A stretch of 27,833 bases of DNA, taken from the NCBI GenBank assembly GCA_034437275.1, contig DAOTUD010000169.1, positions 1 to 27,833 on the forward strand, written 5' to 3'. Below, piece after piece: positions 13,128 to 20,287 of the stretch. Position numbers and translations under genes: made by a program. Numbering within the stretch: position 1 is the first letter of the stretch; every line of letters begins with the position of its first letter. The stretch is from TC-15 sp034437275 (GTDB taxonomy: Bacteria > Chloroflexota > Anaerolineae > Aggregatilineales > Aggregatilineaceae). The notes beneath the pieces are model-generated. The model was not told where the DNA came from and made no database searches. It saw nothing but the letters and a program-made list of their open reading frames with translations.

Positions 13128-16025
13128 CTACTCCCCCACGCCCCACAGCCGGACCGTCCCGTCCAGGCCGGCGGTGGCGATCAGTGTGCCGTCCGGGCTG
13201 AAGCGGACCTGCATCACGTCGCTGTTGTGCGCCTCCAGCGCCGCCAGCAGTGTGCCGTCCGCCGGATCCCACAGCCGCACGACGCCGGTGCTGTCGCCGG
13301 ACGCCAGCAGCGCCCCGTCGGGGCTGTAGGCCAGGGTGTGCACCACACCGCTGTGTTCGCTGAGCACGGCCTGCACCCGGCCATCCGCCGGATTCCACAG
13401 CCGGACGGTGCCGTCGTAGCTGGCGGTGGCGATCTGCGCGCCGTCCGGGCGATAGGCCACGCCGCTGATCGTGCCGTTGTGCTCGCGCCACAGGCCCAGG
13501 CGTTCGCCGGTGGTGCCGTCCCACAGCCGCAGCGTGCCGTCGTGGCAGCCCGCCGCGATCACCGCGCCGTTGGGGCTGAAGGCCAGGCTGTAGGCGACGG
13601 TCCAGGGGCGGGTGTCCATCGCCAGCAGGGCGGAGCCGCTGTCCTCGCCCCACAGCCGGACGGTGCCATCCGCCCCGGCGGTGGCCAGCGCGCGGCTGTC
13701 CGGGCGATAGACCACGCTGAACACGCGCCCGGTCGCCGCGGCGACCTGTGCCCGGCGCGCGCCTGTGGCCGTATTCCACAGCCAGACCGCGCCATCGTCG
13801 CCGCTGGTGGCCAGCGTCTCGCCGCCCGGCGCGAAGGCCAGCCCGCGCACGGGCTTGGTGTGCGCCTCGAACGTGTGGCGCGTTTCGTTGGTGGTGACAT
13901 CCCACAGGCGGGCGGTGGTGTCCGCGCTGCCGGAGGCCAGCAGGCGGCTGTCCGGGCCGAAGCGCAGCGTAACCACCGATCCGGTGTGGCCGGTCAGTTC
14001 CCCGGCGGGCGATCCGGTCACCATCTCCCACAGCCGGATCGTGCCGTTGGCCAACCCTGCCACGACCAGTTCGCCGTCTGGGCTGATGGCGACGCTGCCC
14101 ACGCTGCCGCCGGAGGGCAGCACGCGCGCCGCTTCGCCGCTGTCCGGGTCCCAGATGCGCACATCGCCGCCTTCGCCGCCGGACACCAGCCAGCCGTCCG
14201 CCGGGCTGAAGGCCAGATCGGTGACCGCGCCCTGGTGGCCGGTCAGAGTCAGTTCTGGCGCGGCGCTGCCCGGCAGCCACAGCTTGACGCTGCCATCCGC
14301 CCCGGCGGTAGCGATGCGCGTGCCGTCCGGGCTGTAGCGCACCGCGTTCACCGCGCCGTCGTGTCCGGCCAGCGTGCCCAGCATGTCGCCGGTGGTGGGG
14401 TCCCACAGCCACACGCTGCCGTCGTCGCTGCCGGAGAGCAGCACCGTGCCGTCCGGCTTGAAGGCCGCGCTGCGGATCGTCCCGCCCTGGCCGTGCAGCG
14501 TGCTGAGCAGGGCGTTGGTCGCTGCGTCATAGATGATGATCTGGCCGCCCGTCACCAGGCGCGCGCCGTTGGGGCTGTAGGTGACGCTCCAGACCGGGCG
14601 CGTATGTTCGCGCAGCGTGTAGAGCGCGGTGCCGGTCGCGGGGTCGCGCACCACGACCGCGCCATCCCAGCCGCCGCTGGCCAGCGATGCCGCGCTGGTG
14701 GCCACGCTCGACACCGGGCCGGTATGCTCGCGCTGCTGGCGGAGCATGGCCCCGCTGGCGACGTCCCACTCCCGCTTGGCCCCGTCCCAATCGCCGGTGA
14801 GCAGGCTGGCTCCGTCCGGGTTGAAGGCCAGGCTCAGCACGCCACGGTTGAAGAGGCCGAGCGCGGTCAGTTCCGCGCCGCTGGCCGGGTTCCACTGGCG
14901 AATGATGCCGTCCTGCCCGGCGGCGGTCAGTACGTCCCCATCGGGATGGTAGACCACCTGCAGCACGGGCGTGTCCGCCCCGGTGAGGGCGGCCTGTTCG
15001 GTGGCGTCGCCCGCGTTCTCGACGGTGAGTTGATCGGGCGCGCCGGCGACTGGTGTCGCGTCGGGTCCGGTCGGTTCCGGGGCAGGGGGCGCGTCCAGCC
15101 CCCACAGGTGCACCACGCCGTCCGCGTCCCCGGCAGCGACCTGCGCGCCGTCCGGGCTGAAGGCGACGTTGTGCAGCGGCCCGGCCAGCCCGGTGAACGA
15201 CGCCAGCGTGTCGCCGAGCGCGGCATCCCACAGCCAGACGGCGCTGTCACCGCTGGCGGCCAGCACGTCCTGCGCGGGGCTGTAGGCCACGCTGTAGACC
15301 GGCTCCGGCGTATCGATGACCAGCCGCATTTCCTGGGTGATGATGTCCCACAGCCGGACCGATCCATCCAGGCTGCTGGAGGCCAACATGCCGTTGGGTG
15401 CAAAAGCGAGGCTGGTCACGCGGTCCAGGTGGCCGGGTATGTCCCCCCGCCGGATGATGTCCGGGGCGGACTCGACCGTGATCGGCGCGGGGGGCGGCGG
15501 CGTCGAGAAGGGGTCGTCGGGGTCGGCGGGCTGCTGCGGCACCGGCAGCCCCCACAGCCAGATCGTGCCGTCTTCCGCCGCGACCGCCAGCACCCGGCCA
15601 TCCGGGCTGAAGGCCACGTCATACAGCGGGACCAGGTAACCTTCCAACGCCATCAGGCGCGTGCCGTCGCTGGCGTCCCACAGGATCACGGTTTTGTCCT
15701 CGCTGGCGGTGGCCAGCACCGTGCCGTCTGGGTTGAACGCCACCCCCGTGATCGGCGCGCTGTGGCCGGGCAGCAGGCGCGGCTCGGCGTCGCTGGTGGT
15801 TGGGTCGGCGTAGAGCCACACGCCCACCGTCGTGCTGACTGCCAGTGTGCCCGTGCTGGACCATGTCATATCCTGGAACGCGCCGCGCCCCAACATGGCC
15901 TGCTCGGCGAGCTGGTCCAGGTTGCCGGCGGTCAGGGGCGGGCGGTCGCCGCCGTCCTGGGCGTGCGCCGGGATGTGTACGAACAGCACCATCAATATCA
16001 GGCTTGCTGTGAGTAGTCGTCTCAT
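13128..16025 (-). CDS. Secreted protein with 21 WD40 blades
   Basis: A 965-aa exported protein with a signal peptide (residues 1-22, cleavage after AHA). By eye I count 21 units of the pattern (S/G)-V-A-F-S-P-D-G ... L-A-S-G ... G-x-V-R-L-W-D. Twenty-one is three times seven, so three seven-bladed propellers in a row are likely. Pro-rich linkers interrupt between units 3 and 4 (PPPPAP) and 6 and 7 (PAPEPTGPDATP). Blades 1, 9 and 10 are degenerate. No enzymatic domain is visible, so it is probably a binding scaffold outside the membrane. It has its own promoter at 16064-16091 and a GAAGGA ribosome site. Confidence 0.93.
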   Translation of the reverse strand: MRRLLTASLILMVLFVHIPAHAQDGGDRPPLTAGNLDQLAEQAMLGRGAFQDMTWSSTGTLAVSTTVGVWLYADPTTSDAEPRLLPGHSAPITGVAFNPDGTVLATASEDKTVILWDASDGTRLMALEGYLVPLYDVAFSPDGRVLAVAAEDGTIWLWGLPVPQQPADPDDPFSTPPPPAPITVESAPDIIRRGDIPGHLDRVTSLAFAPNGMLASSSLDGSVRLWDIITQEMRLVIDTPEPVYSVAYSPAQDVLAASGDSAVWLWDAALGDTLASFTGLAGPLHNVAFSPDGAQVAAGDADGVVHLWGLDAPPAPEPTGPDATPVAGAPDQLTVENAGDATEQAALTGADTPVLQVVYHPDGDVLTAAGQDGIIRQWNPASGAELTALGLFNRGVLSLAFNPDGASLLTGDWDGAKREWDVASGAMLRQQREHTGPVSSVATSAASLASGGWDGAVVVRDPATGTALYTLREHTRPVWSVTYSPNGARLVTGGQIIIYDAATNALLSTLHGQGGTIRSAAFKPDGTVLLSGSDDGSVWLWDPTTGDMLGTLAGHDGAVNAVRYSPDGTRIATAGADGSVKLWLPGSAAPELTLTGHQGAVTDLAFSPADGWLVSGGEGGDVRIWDPDSGEAARVLPSGGSVGSVAISPDGELVVAGLANGTIRLWEMVTGSPAGELTGHTGSVVTLRFGPDSRLLASGSADTTARLWDVTTNETRHTFEAHTKPVRGLAFAPGGETLATSGDDGAVWLWNTATGARRAQVAAATGRVFSVVYRPDSRALATAGADGTVRLWGEDSGSALLAMDTRPWTVAYSLAFSPNGAVIAAGCHDGTLRLWDGTTGERLGLWREHNGTISGVAYRPDGAQIATASYDGTVRLWNPADGRVQAVLSEHSGVVHTLAYSPDGALLASGDSTGVVRLWDPADGTLLAALEAHNSDVMQVRFSPDGTLIATAGLDGTVRLWGVGE

Positions 16026-16063
16026 CGGTGTATTCCTTCGGAATCAAGTTAGCTTCACCTGTC

Positions 16064-16091
16064 ATTATAGCGAGGCTGGCGTTCTGCACAA
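16064..16091 (-). promoter_or_regulatory. Promoter for the 21-blade WD40 gene
   Basis: On the minus strand, TTGTGC (-35) and a consensus TATAAT (-10) are 16 bases apart. The -10 ends about 38 bases before the ATG at 16025. The small repeat ATTCC-TTC-GGAAT (16032-16044) lies in the leader, overlapping the ribosome site region. Confidence 0.6.
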
Positions 16092-16111
16092 TGCGGCGGG
16101 GCGTGAACAGT

Positions 16112-16141
16112 TTTTCCTGGCCGGTATTCAGGTGGTAAAAT
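16112..16141 (+). promoter_or_regulatory. Possible promoter for the ABC exporter operon
   Basis: TAAAAT at 16136-16141 is preceded at about 18 bases by TTTTCC. The -35 is poor. A start near 16148 would give a leader of about 110 bases that contains the two inverted repeats at 16184-16202 and 16214-16234. Confidence 0.35.
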
Positions 16142-16183
16142 CTAATGTTTAGAACCCCCTAACGATTGGGGGACGAGGGGGAT

Positions 16184-16202
16184 TTGTTGTGGCATACAAC
16201 AA
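16184..16202. promoter_or_regulatory. Operator-like inverted repeat before the ABC exporter
   Basis: TTGTTGT and ACAACAA flank five bases (GGCAT), a perfect 7-bp inverted repeat of 19 bases. The size and spacing suit a dimeric repressor such as a TetR or GntR type, families that often control ABC-2 exporters. No regulator gene is adjacent, so the protein is unknown. Confidence 0.45.
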
Positions 16203-16213
16203 TATAGACGGAG

Positions 16214-16234
16214 GCGATTTCGGCGTGAAATCGC
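16214..16234 (+). other. Leader hairpin before the ABC exporter
   Basis: GCGATTTC (16214-16221) and GAAATCGC (16227-16234) form a perfect 8-bp stem with a 5-base loop. It ends about 10 bases before the AAGGAGG ribosome site, so it could influence message stability or translation. Confidence 0.45.
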
Positions 16235-16256
16235 AGCGAACGTAAGGAGGAAGCCT

Positions 16257-17165
16257 ATGCATAAATCAAATGTGGTGCTCCAGACCCACGATTTAACCTA
16301 TCGTTATGGGTCGTTCACCGCGATTCAAGACGTGAATTTGAAGGTCCACCAGGGCGAAATTTTCGGATTTTTGGGGCCGAACGGGGCCGGTAAAACGACC
16401 ACCATCCGCACCATCCTGGACTTTATCCGCCCCTCGGAGGGGCGCGTCGAGGTCTTCGGGCTGGATCCGCGCGATGACAGCGTGGCGATCCACCGGCGGT
16501 TGGGCTTTCTGCCCTCGGAACTGGCGCTGTGGGAAAACTGGACCGGCCAGCAGTACATCCGCTGGCTGGAGGGCGTGCGCAACATGCCGCTCATGGACGA
16601 GGCCGAACGGCTGGCCGACCACCTGGCGTACGACCTGGCGCGCTCGCTGAAGGGCATGTCGACCGGCATGAAGCGCAAGATGGGCATCATCGCCACGCTG
16701 GCGCATAAGCCGGAGCTGCTGGTGCTCGACGAGCCGACCAGCGGGCTGGACCCGCTGATGCAGCAGGCGTTCCATGACCTGATGAAATCGGTCCGCGCAG
16801 AGGAGCGCACCGTGTTTCTGTCGTCGCACAACCTGCCGGAGGTCGAGGAGATCTGCGACCGGGTGGGCATCATCCGCGCCGGGAAGGTCGAGGCGGTCGA
16901 GACGGTCGCCAGGCTCACGCGCGTGTCGTTCCGCTGGTTGACGCTCACGCTCGACGGTCCGGCCTCAGTGGATGGCTTCAGCCAGATCGAGGGCGTGACC
17001 GACGTCAGCGCCGAGGGGCCGGAGGTCCGGATGCGTGTCAGCGGGCATACCAACATGGACGCCCTGATCAAACGCGCAGCGGAGTATACCGTCAAAGATA
17101 TCCAGTTCGATAATCCGTCGCTGGAAGAAGTGTTCCTGACGTACTACGGCAGCAAGGAGGCGTAA
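16257..17165 (+). CDS. ABC transporter ATP-binding protein (ABC-2 exporter type)
   Basis: A 302-aa ATPase. Walker A is GPNGAGKTT (residues 40-48). The signature is SLKGMSTGMKRK (about 130-141), the MSTGMK form common in ABC-2 drug/antibiotic exporters. Walker B is LLVLDEP (154-160), the D-loop is SGLDP and the switch His is H191 (SSHNL). The Q-loop region reads GFLPSELALWEN without the usual Gln, as often seen in this subclass. About 80 extra C-terminal residues resemble the DrrA/BcrA-type tail, ending LEEVFLTYYG. AAGGAGG precedes the ATG. It is followed after 2 bases by its permease. The substrate is unknown. Confidence 0.93.
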   Translation: MHKSNVVLQTHDLTYRYGSFTAIQDVNLKVHQGEIFGFLGPNGAGKTTTIRTILDFIRPSEGRVEVFGLDPRDDSVAIHRRLGFLPSELALWENWTGQQYIRWLEGVRNMPLMDEAERLADHLAYDLARSLKGMSTGMKRKMGIIATLAHKPELLVLDEPTSGLDPLMQQAFHDLMKSVRAEERTVFLSSHNLPEVEEICDRVGIIRAGKVEAVETVARLTRVSFRWLTLTLDGPASVDGFSQIEGVTDVSAEGPEVRMRVSGHTNMDALIKRAAEYTVKDIQFDNPSLEEVFLTYYGSKEA

Positions 17166-17167
17166 GC

Positions 17168-17980
17168 ATGGTGCAGGTATTTCGTAAGGCCGTTCACGAC
17201 TCGCGCAAAACGATGCTGTGGCTGTCGGTGGGGCTGATGCTCTATTCGCTGTTTGTGATGAGCTTCTTCCCGTCGTTCCAGGAACAAGGCGAAGAGATCG
17301 ACGAACTGGTGCAGACCTACCCGGAATGGATGATGAACTCGTTTGTGGGCGGCAACCTGGAGGAGTTTAGCATCACCGACCCCAGCTATTTCGTGCAGAC
17401 GTATGTCACCACCTGGGGGATGCTGATCATCGCCGCCACGATGATCGTGCAGGCCTTCAACGCGATCACCAACCCGGAGCGCGACGGCTCGATGGACGTC
17501 ATGCTCAGCCTGCCGATCGCGCGCCGCGCGATGCTGCTGGGCCGCGTGGCGAACACGGCGCTCACGGCGCTGGTGGTGCTGACCGCGACGCTGGTGGTGG
17601 TGATCGGTGGGGCGCTGATCATGGAGGATTTCGACGCCGGGATCGGGGACTTGATGCTCGGCATTTACGCGCTGTTCTTCCTGGTGATGACCATCGCGGG
17701 GTTTGCCTACATGGTGGCGGTGCTGGTGCCGTCCAGCCGGGGCTTTGCCGGGGCGATTGTGTACCTGTTCGTATTCGGCTCGTACCTGGTGCACGGGTTC
17801 GCCGGGGCAGTCGAGGAACTGGAGCCGGTCAAGCACGTCCTGATCTACGAGTACCACAACTCCGGCGAGATCATCCGGAATGGGCTGGACGTGGGGAACC
17901 TGCTGGTGCTGCTGGCGCTGAGCGCGATCTTCTACGGCGTGGCGTGGTGGCGCGTCGAGCGCAAGGAGATCGGCGTGTAG
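17168..17980 (+). CDS. ABC-2 type transporter permease
   Basis: A 270-aa membrane protein with six predicted helices: about residues 15-34, 77-100, 128-154, 157-183, 191-216 and 239-261. The first helix is followed by a long extracytoplasmic loop (about 35-75). The INPERDGSMDVMLSLPIARR segment after helix 2 is typical of ABC-2 permeases and probably contacts the ATPase. It starts two bases after the ATPase stop, so the pair forms one exporter unit, probably as a dimer of each. The bidirectional terminator at 17998-18034 ends the operon. Confidence 0.92.
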   Translation: MVQVFRKAVHDSRKTMLWLSVGLMLYSLFVMSFFPSFQEQGEEIDELVQTYPEWMMNSFVGGNLEEFSITDPSYFVQTYVTTWGMLIIAATMIVQAFNAITNPERDGSMDVMLSLPIARRAMLLGRVANTALTALVVLTATLVVVIGGALIMEDFDAGIGDLMLGIYALFFLVMTIAGFAYMVAVLVPSSRGFAGAIVYLFVFGSYLVHGFAGAVEELEPVKHVLIYEYHNSGEIIRNGLDVGNLLVLLALSAIFYGVAWWRVERKEIGV

Positions 17981-17997
17981 CGGCGCACCCGGATGCA

Positions 17998-18034
17998 ACA
18001 CAAAATCAGCGGCCCGCGACCGCTGGTTTTGTGT
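17998..18034. terminator. Bidirectional terminator between ABC permease and tRNA-Glu
   Basis: A 15-position stem runs from 17998-18012 to 18020-18034, with one T-G wobble and a 7-base loop. It contains CAGCGG/CCGCTG flanked by AAAA on one side and TTTT on the other. Each strand therefore ends in a T run, serving the exporter operon on the plus strand and the tRNA on the minus strand. Confidence 0.85.
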
Positions 18035-18039
18035 GAGAG

Positions 18040-18112
18040 TGCCCCTATGGGGATTCGAACCCCAGTCCTCACCTTGAAAGGGTGATATCCTAGTCCTCTA
18101 GACGATAGGGGC
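18040..18112 (-). tRNA. tRNA-Glu (anticodon TTC)
   Basis: A 73-base cloverleaf. The acceptor stem is GCCCCTA/TAGGGGC. The anticodon arm is TCACC-CTTTCAA-GGTGA, with TTC at positions 34-36. The T arm is TGGGG-TTCGAAT-CCCCA. The discriminator is A and CCA is not encoded. A good promoter lies upstream at 18126-18155 and a terminator hairpin begins six bases downstream. Confidence 0.95.
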
Positions 18113-18125
18113 CAAGACGCTGCGA

Positions 18126-18155
18126 ATTGTACCATGCTGTCCCGCGCGGCGTCAA
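18126..18155 (-). promoter_or_regulatory. Sigma-70 promoter for tRNA-Glu
   Basis: On the minus strand, TTGACG (-35) and TACAAT (-10) are 18 bases apart. The -10 is 13 bases before the first base of the tRNA, leaving a very short leader. Confidence 0.75.
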
Positions 18156-18198
18156 GGGTTACGCCGCACAGATTCGCGGGTGGTGATATCCTTAATTT

Positions 18199-18216
18199 CT
18201 GTGGCATTTGCCACAG
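18199..18216. promoter_or_regulatory. Palindromic operator candidate for the GH13 gene
   Basis: CTGTGGCA and TGCCACAG flank TT, a perfect inverted repeat with 8-bp arms. It ends six bases before the -10 and covers the expected -35 position, so a bound repressor would block the promoter. A glucoside-responsive regulator is a natural guess, but none is encoded nearby. Confidence 0.6.
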
Positions 18217-18222
18217 TACGCC

Positions 18223-18228
18223 TATAAT
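18223..18228 (+). promoter_or_regulatory. -10 element of the GH13 gene promoter
   Basis: A consensus TATAAT lies 43 bases before the ATG at 18272. The -35 position (18200-18205, TGTGGC) is poor and lies inside the palindrome, so the promoter may need an activator or be tuned for repression. Confidence 0.6.
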
Positions 18229-18271
18229 ACAGGGGCAGGGTTTCGTGTGAGCGTACAAGGAGCGATTAACG

Positions 18272-19894
18272 ATGCGTGATTCGTTCGTGTGGTGGCGCAA
18301 CGGCATAGTGTACCAGATTTATCCCCGCAGCTTCATGGACAGCAGCGGCGACGGGGTTGGCGACCTGCCCGGCATCACGTCGCGGCTGGACTACCTGGTC
18401 GAGTTGGGCGTTAATGCGCTCTGGATATCGCCGATCTATCCCTCGCCGATGGCCGACTTCGGCTACGACGTGGCCGACTATACCGGCATTCATCCCCTGT
18501 TCGGCACGATGGCCGACTTCGACCGCCTGCTGGACGAGGCGCACGCGCGCGACCTGAAGATCATCCTGGATTTCGTGCCGAACCATACCTCGGACGAGCA
18601 TCCCTGGTTTGTCGAGGCGCGGTCCTCGCGCGATAATCCCCGGCGCGACTGGTACATCTGGCGCGACCCGGCCCCGGATGGCGGCCCGCCCAACAACTGG
18701 GAGTCGTTCTTCGGCGGCCCGGCCTGGACGCTCGACGAGACGACCGGCCAGTATTATTTGCACCTGTTCCTGTCCAAACAGCCGGACCTCAACTGGCGCA
18801 ACCCGGACGTGGCAGCGGCGATGCACGACGTGCTGCGCTTCTGGCTGGATAAGGACGTGGACGGCTTCCGGATCGACGTGGTGACGTTCATGATCAAGCA
18901 CAGCGATTTCCCCGATAACCCGCCCGCCAGTGGGGAGCAGCGCGGCATGGCCCCCACCAACCAGTTGGAGCACGTCTACGACATCGACCAGCCGGAGATC
19001 CACGACGTGCTGCGCGGCTTCCGGCGCGTGTTCGACGAATACGACGACCGCGTGATGATCGGCGAGACGCTGGACCGCGATCCGCAGGTGGTGGTGCGCT
19101 ATTACGGGGAAAACCTGGACGAGCTGCACATCCCCTTCTACTTTACGCTGATGTGGCAGCCCTGGGACGCGCGCGTCATGCACGCCGCCATCGAGGCGTA
19201 CTACAGCGCGATGCCCGCCGGCGCGACACCCAGCGTGGTGCTCGGCTGCCACGACCGGCACCGGCTGGCGACCCGCTTCGGCCCGGCGAACGTGCGATCT
19301 GCCGGGCTGCTGCTGCTCACGCTGTGGGGCCAGCCGACGATGTACTATGGCGACGAACTGGGCATGACCGACGTGCCGATCCCACCGGACAAGGTGCAGG
19401 ACCCCTGGGGGCTGCAAAAACCCGACGATGACGTTGGGCGCGACCCGGAGCGCACGCCGATGCAGTGGGACGATTCCCCGCACGCCGGATTCACCACGCC
19501 GGATGCCGACCCCTGGCTGCCCGTCGCGCCGGACTACGCCACCGTGAATGTCGCCGTCCAGCGCCAGGACCCGACCTCGATCCTGAACTTCTACAAGGCG
19601 CTGCTGCGGCTGCGCCACCAGTACCCGGTGCTGCACCGCGCGGGGGACTTTCAATTAGTGGACGGGCTGCCGGACAGTGTGCTGGCCTACACGCGCACAC
19701 TTGACGCGGCGCGGGTGCTGGTTGCGATCAATTTCTCCGACCAGCCGGTCGCGCCGGACCTGTCGCGCATCATCGAGGCCGCCGAGGTGCTGCTGAGCAC
19801 GTACATGGACCGCACCGGCTACGCGAACCTGGCCGGGCTGGCGCTGCGTCCGTACGAGGGTGTGCTGTTGAGCATCCAGGAGCATTTCGCGTGA
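18272..19894 (+). CDS. GH13 alpha-glucosidase / alpha-amylase family
   Basis: A 540-aa cytoplasmic enzyme (no signal peptide) of the oligo-1,6-glucosidase/alpha-glucosidase branch. Expected action is release of glucose from short alpha-glucans or disaccharides. Region I is DFVPNHTS (100-107), region II GFRIDVV (nucleophile D202), region III MIGET (acid/base E265) and region IV LGCHDRHR (D328). Region IV normally reads NHD; here position 326 is Cys (TGC at 19247-19249). The start motif WWRNGIVYQIYPRSFMDSSGDGVGD, in part, is typical. AAGGAG is nine bases before the ATG. It is read from a promoter overlapped by an operator-like palindrome. The stop overlaps a GTG starting a broken small frame. 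Confidence 0.93.
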   Translation: MRDSFVWWRNGIVYQIYPRSFMDSSGDGVGDLPGITSRLDYLVELGVNALWISPIYPSPMADFGYDVADYTGIHPLFGTMADFDRLLDEAHARDLKIILDFVPNHTSDEHPWFVEARSSRDNPRRDWYIWRDPAPDGGPPNNWESFFGGPAWTLDETTGQYYLHLFLSKQPDLNWRNPDVAAAMHDVLRFWLDKDVDGFRIDVVTFMIKHSDFPDNPPASGEQRGMAPTNQLEHVYDIDQPEIHDVLRGFRRVFDEYDDRVMIGETLDRDPQVVVRYYGENLDELHIPFYFTLMWQPWDARVMHAAIEAYYSAMPAGATPSVVLGCHDRHRLATRFGPANVRSAGLLLLTLWGQPTMYYGDELGMTDVPIPPDKVQDPWGLQKPDDDVGRDPERTPMQWDDSPHAGFTTPDADPWLPVAPDYATVNVAVQRQDPTSILNFYKALLRLRHQYPVLHRAGDFQLVDGLPDSVLAYTRTLDAARVLVAINFSDQPVAPDLSRIIEAAEVLLSTYMDRTGYANLAGLALRPYEGVLLSIQEHFA

Positions 19895-20169
19895 TCGCCG
19901 TTTCAGCCCCTCACCCAGGCGCTTCGCGCCTACCTCTCACAGCACGCTGTGAGAGGCGCGCCGTCCTTTGGACGGCGGGGTGAGGGGCGGCGGCGACGCA
20001 GCGACGAATCACGCCGCCGCGCGCCCGCAACTGGTTCCAGGCCTACGAACCGGACGCGATCACACCCGTGCTGGAGGCGCGCGGCACCTGGCGCGACCTG
20101 ACCGGCGCACCCTACCAGCCCGACGCGGAGTGGATCGGCGTGGTGGCGCAGGTGCCAGACCCGGCGTGA
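19891..20169 (+). pseudogene. Remnant of a small gene interrupted by a palindromic element
   Basis: A GTG at 19891 overlaps the GH13 stop and opens a frame reading V-I-A-V-S before entering the element at 19906-19988, where it meets a TGA at 19981. In the same frame, past the element, about 48 residues continue to a TGA at 20167: RNWFQAYEPDAITPVLEAR, then TWRDLTGAPYQPDAEWIG and a short tail. That stretch has the G/C-ending codons and amino acid balance of a real protein, yet no start codon. The simplest reading is a coupled small gene disrupted by the insert. I do not recognise the family. Confidence 0.45.
19906..19988. repeat. Four-stem cloverleaf palindromic element
   Basis: An outer stem of 11 bp (GCCCCTCACCC, 19906-19916; GGGTGAGGGGC, 19978-19988) encloses three perfect hairpins: AGGCGC-TTC-GCGCCT (19917-19931), CCTCTCACAG-CACG-CTGTGAGAGG (19933-19956) and GCCGTCC-TTT-GGACGGC (19960-19976). 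Only five bases lie between the stems. It carries no coding sequence of its own. It looks like a compact non-autonomous repeat and would fold equally as DNA or RNA. It lies directly after the GH13 gene, so it may also protect that transcript's 3' end. Confidence 0.75.
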
Positions 20170-20244
20170 GTTGTGACCGCCCGCTGGTACAAAATTCCCC
20201 CGCAGCCAGACGCATTTTGTGTTATGGTTAAAGTGTAGGCAGGT

Positions 20245-20269
20245 GGCGGACGCCATCACCGCGTCCGCC
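20245..20269 (+). other. Leader hairpin before mutM
   Basis: GGCGGACGC (20245-20253) and GCGTCCGCC (20261-20269) form a perfect 9-bp stem with a 7-base loop, ending about 10 bases before the GGAG of mutM. It may modulate mutM translation or end upstream transcription. No T tract follows. Confidence 0.45.
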
Positions 20270-20287
20270 GAGTTAGTACGGAGAATT

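Noticed and set aside
13227..16016. A 929-codon open frame on the plus strand, antisense to the WD40 gene
   Set aside because: It mirrors the WD40 gene almost end to end, has repetitive Arg/Gly/Ala-rich sequence with no domain, and arises from strong codon bias in GC-rich repeats.
13128..16025. Regularly spaced DNA repeats resembling a CRISPR or satellite array
   Set aside because: The period and sequence match WD40 blades in frame, and the repeats are imperfect and coding.
19968..20231. An 87-codon plus-strand frame starting inside the cloverleaf element
   Set aside because: It starts in the palindrome and its composition is frame-shadow-like (Arg/Gly-rich). The other frame (ending 20169) has better coding character.
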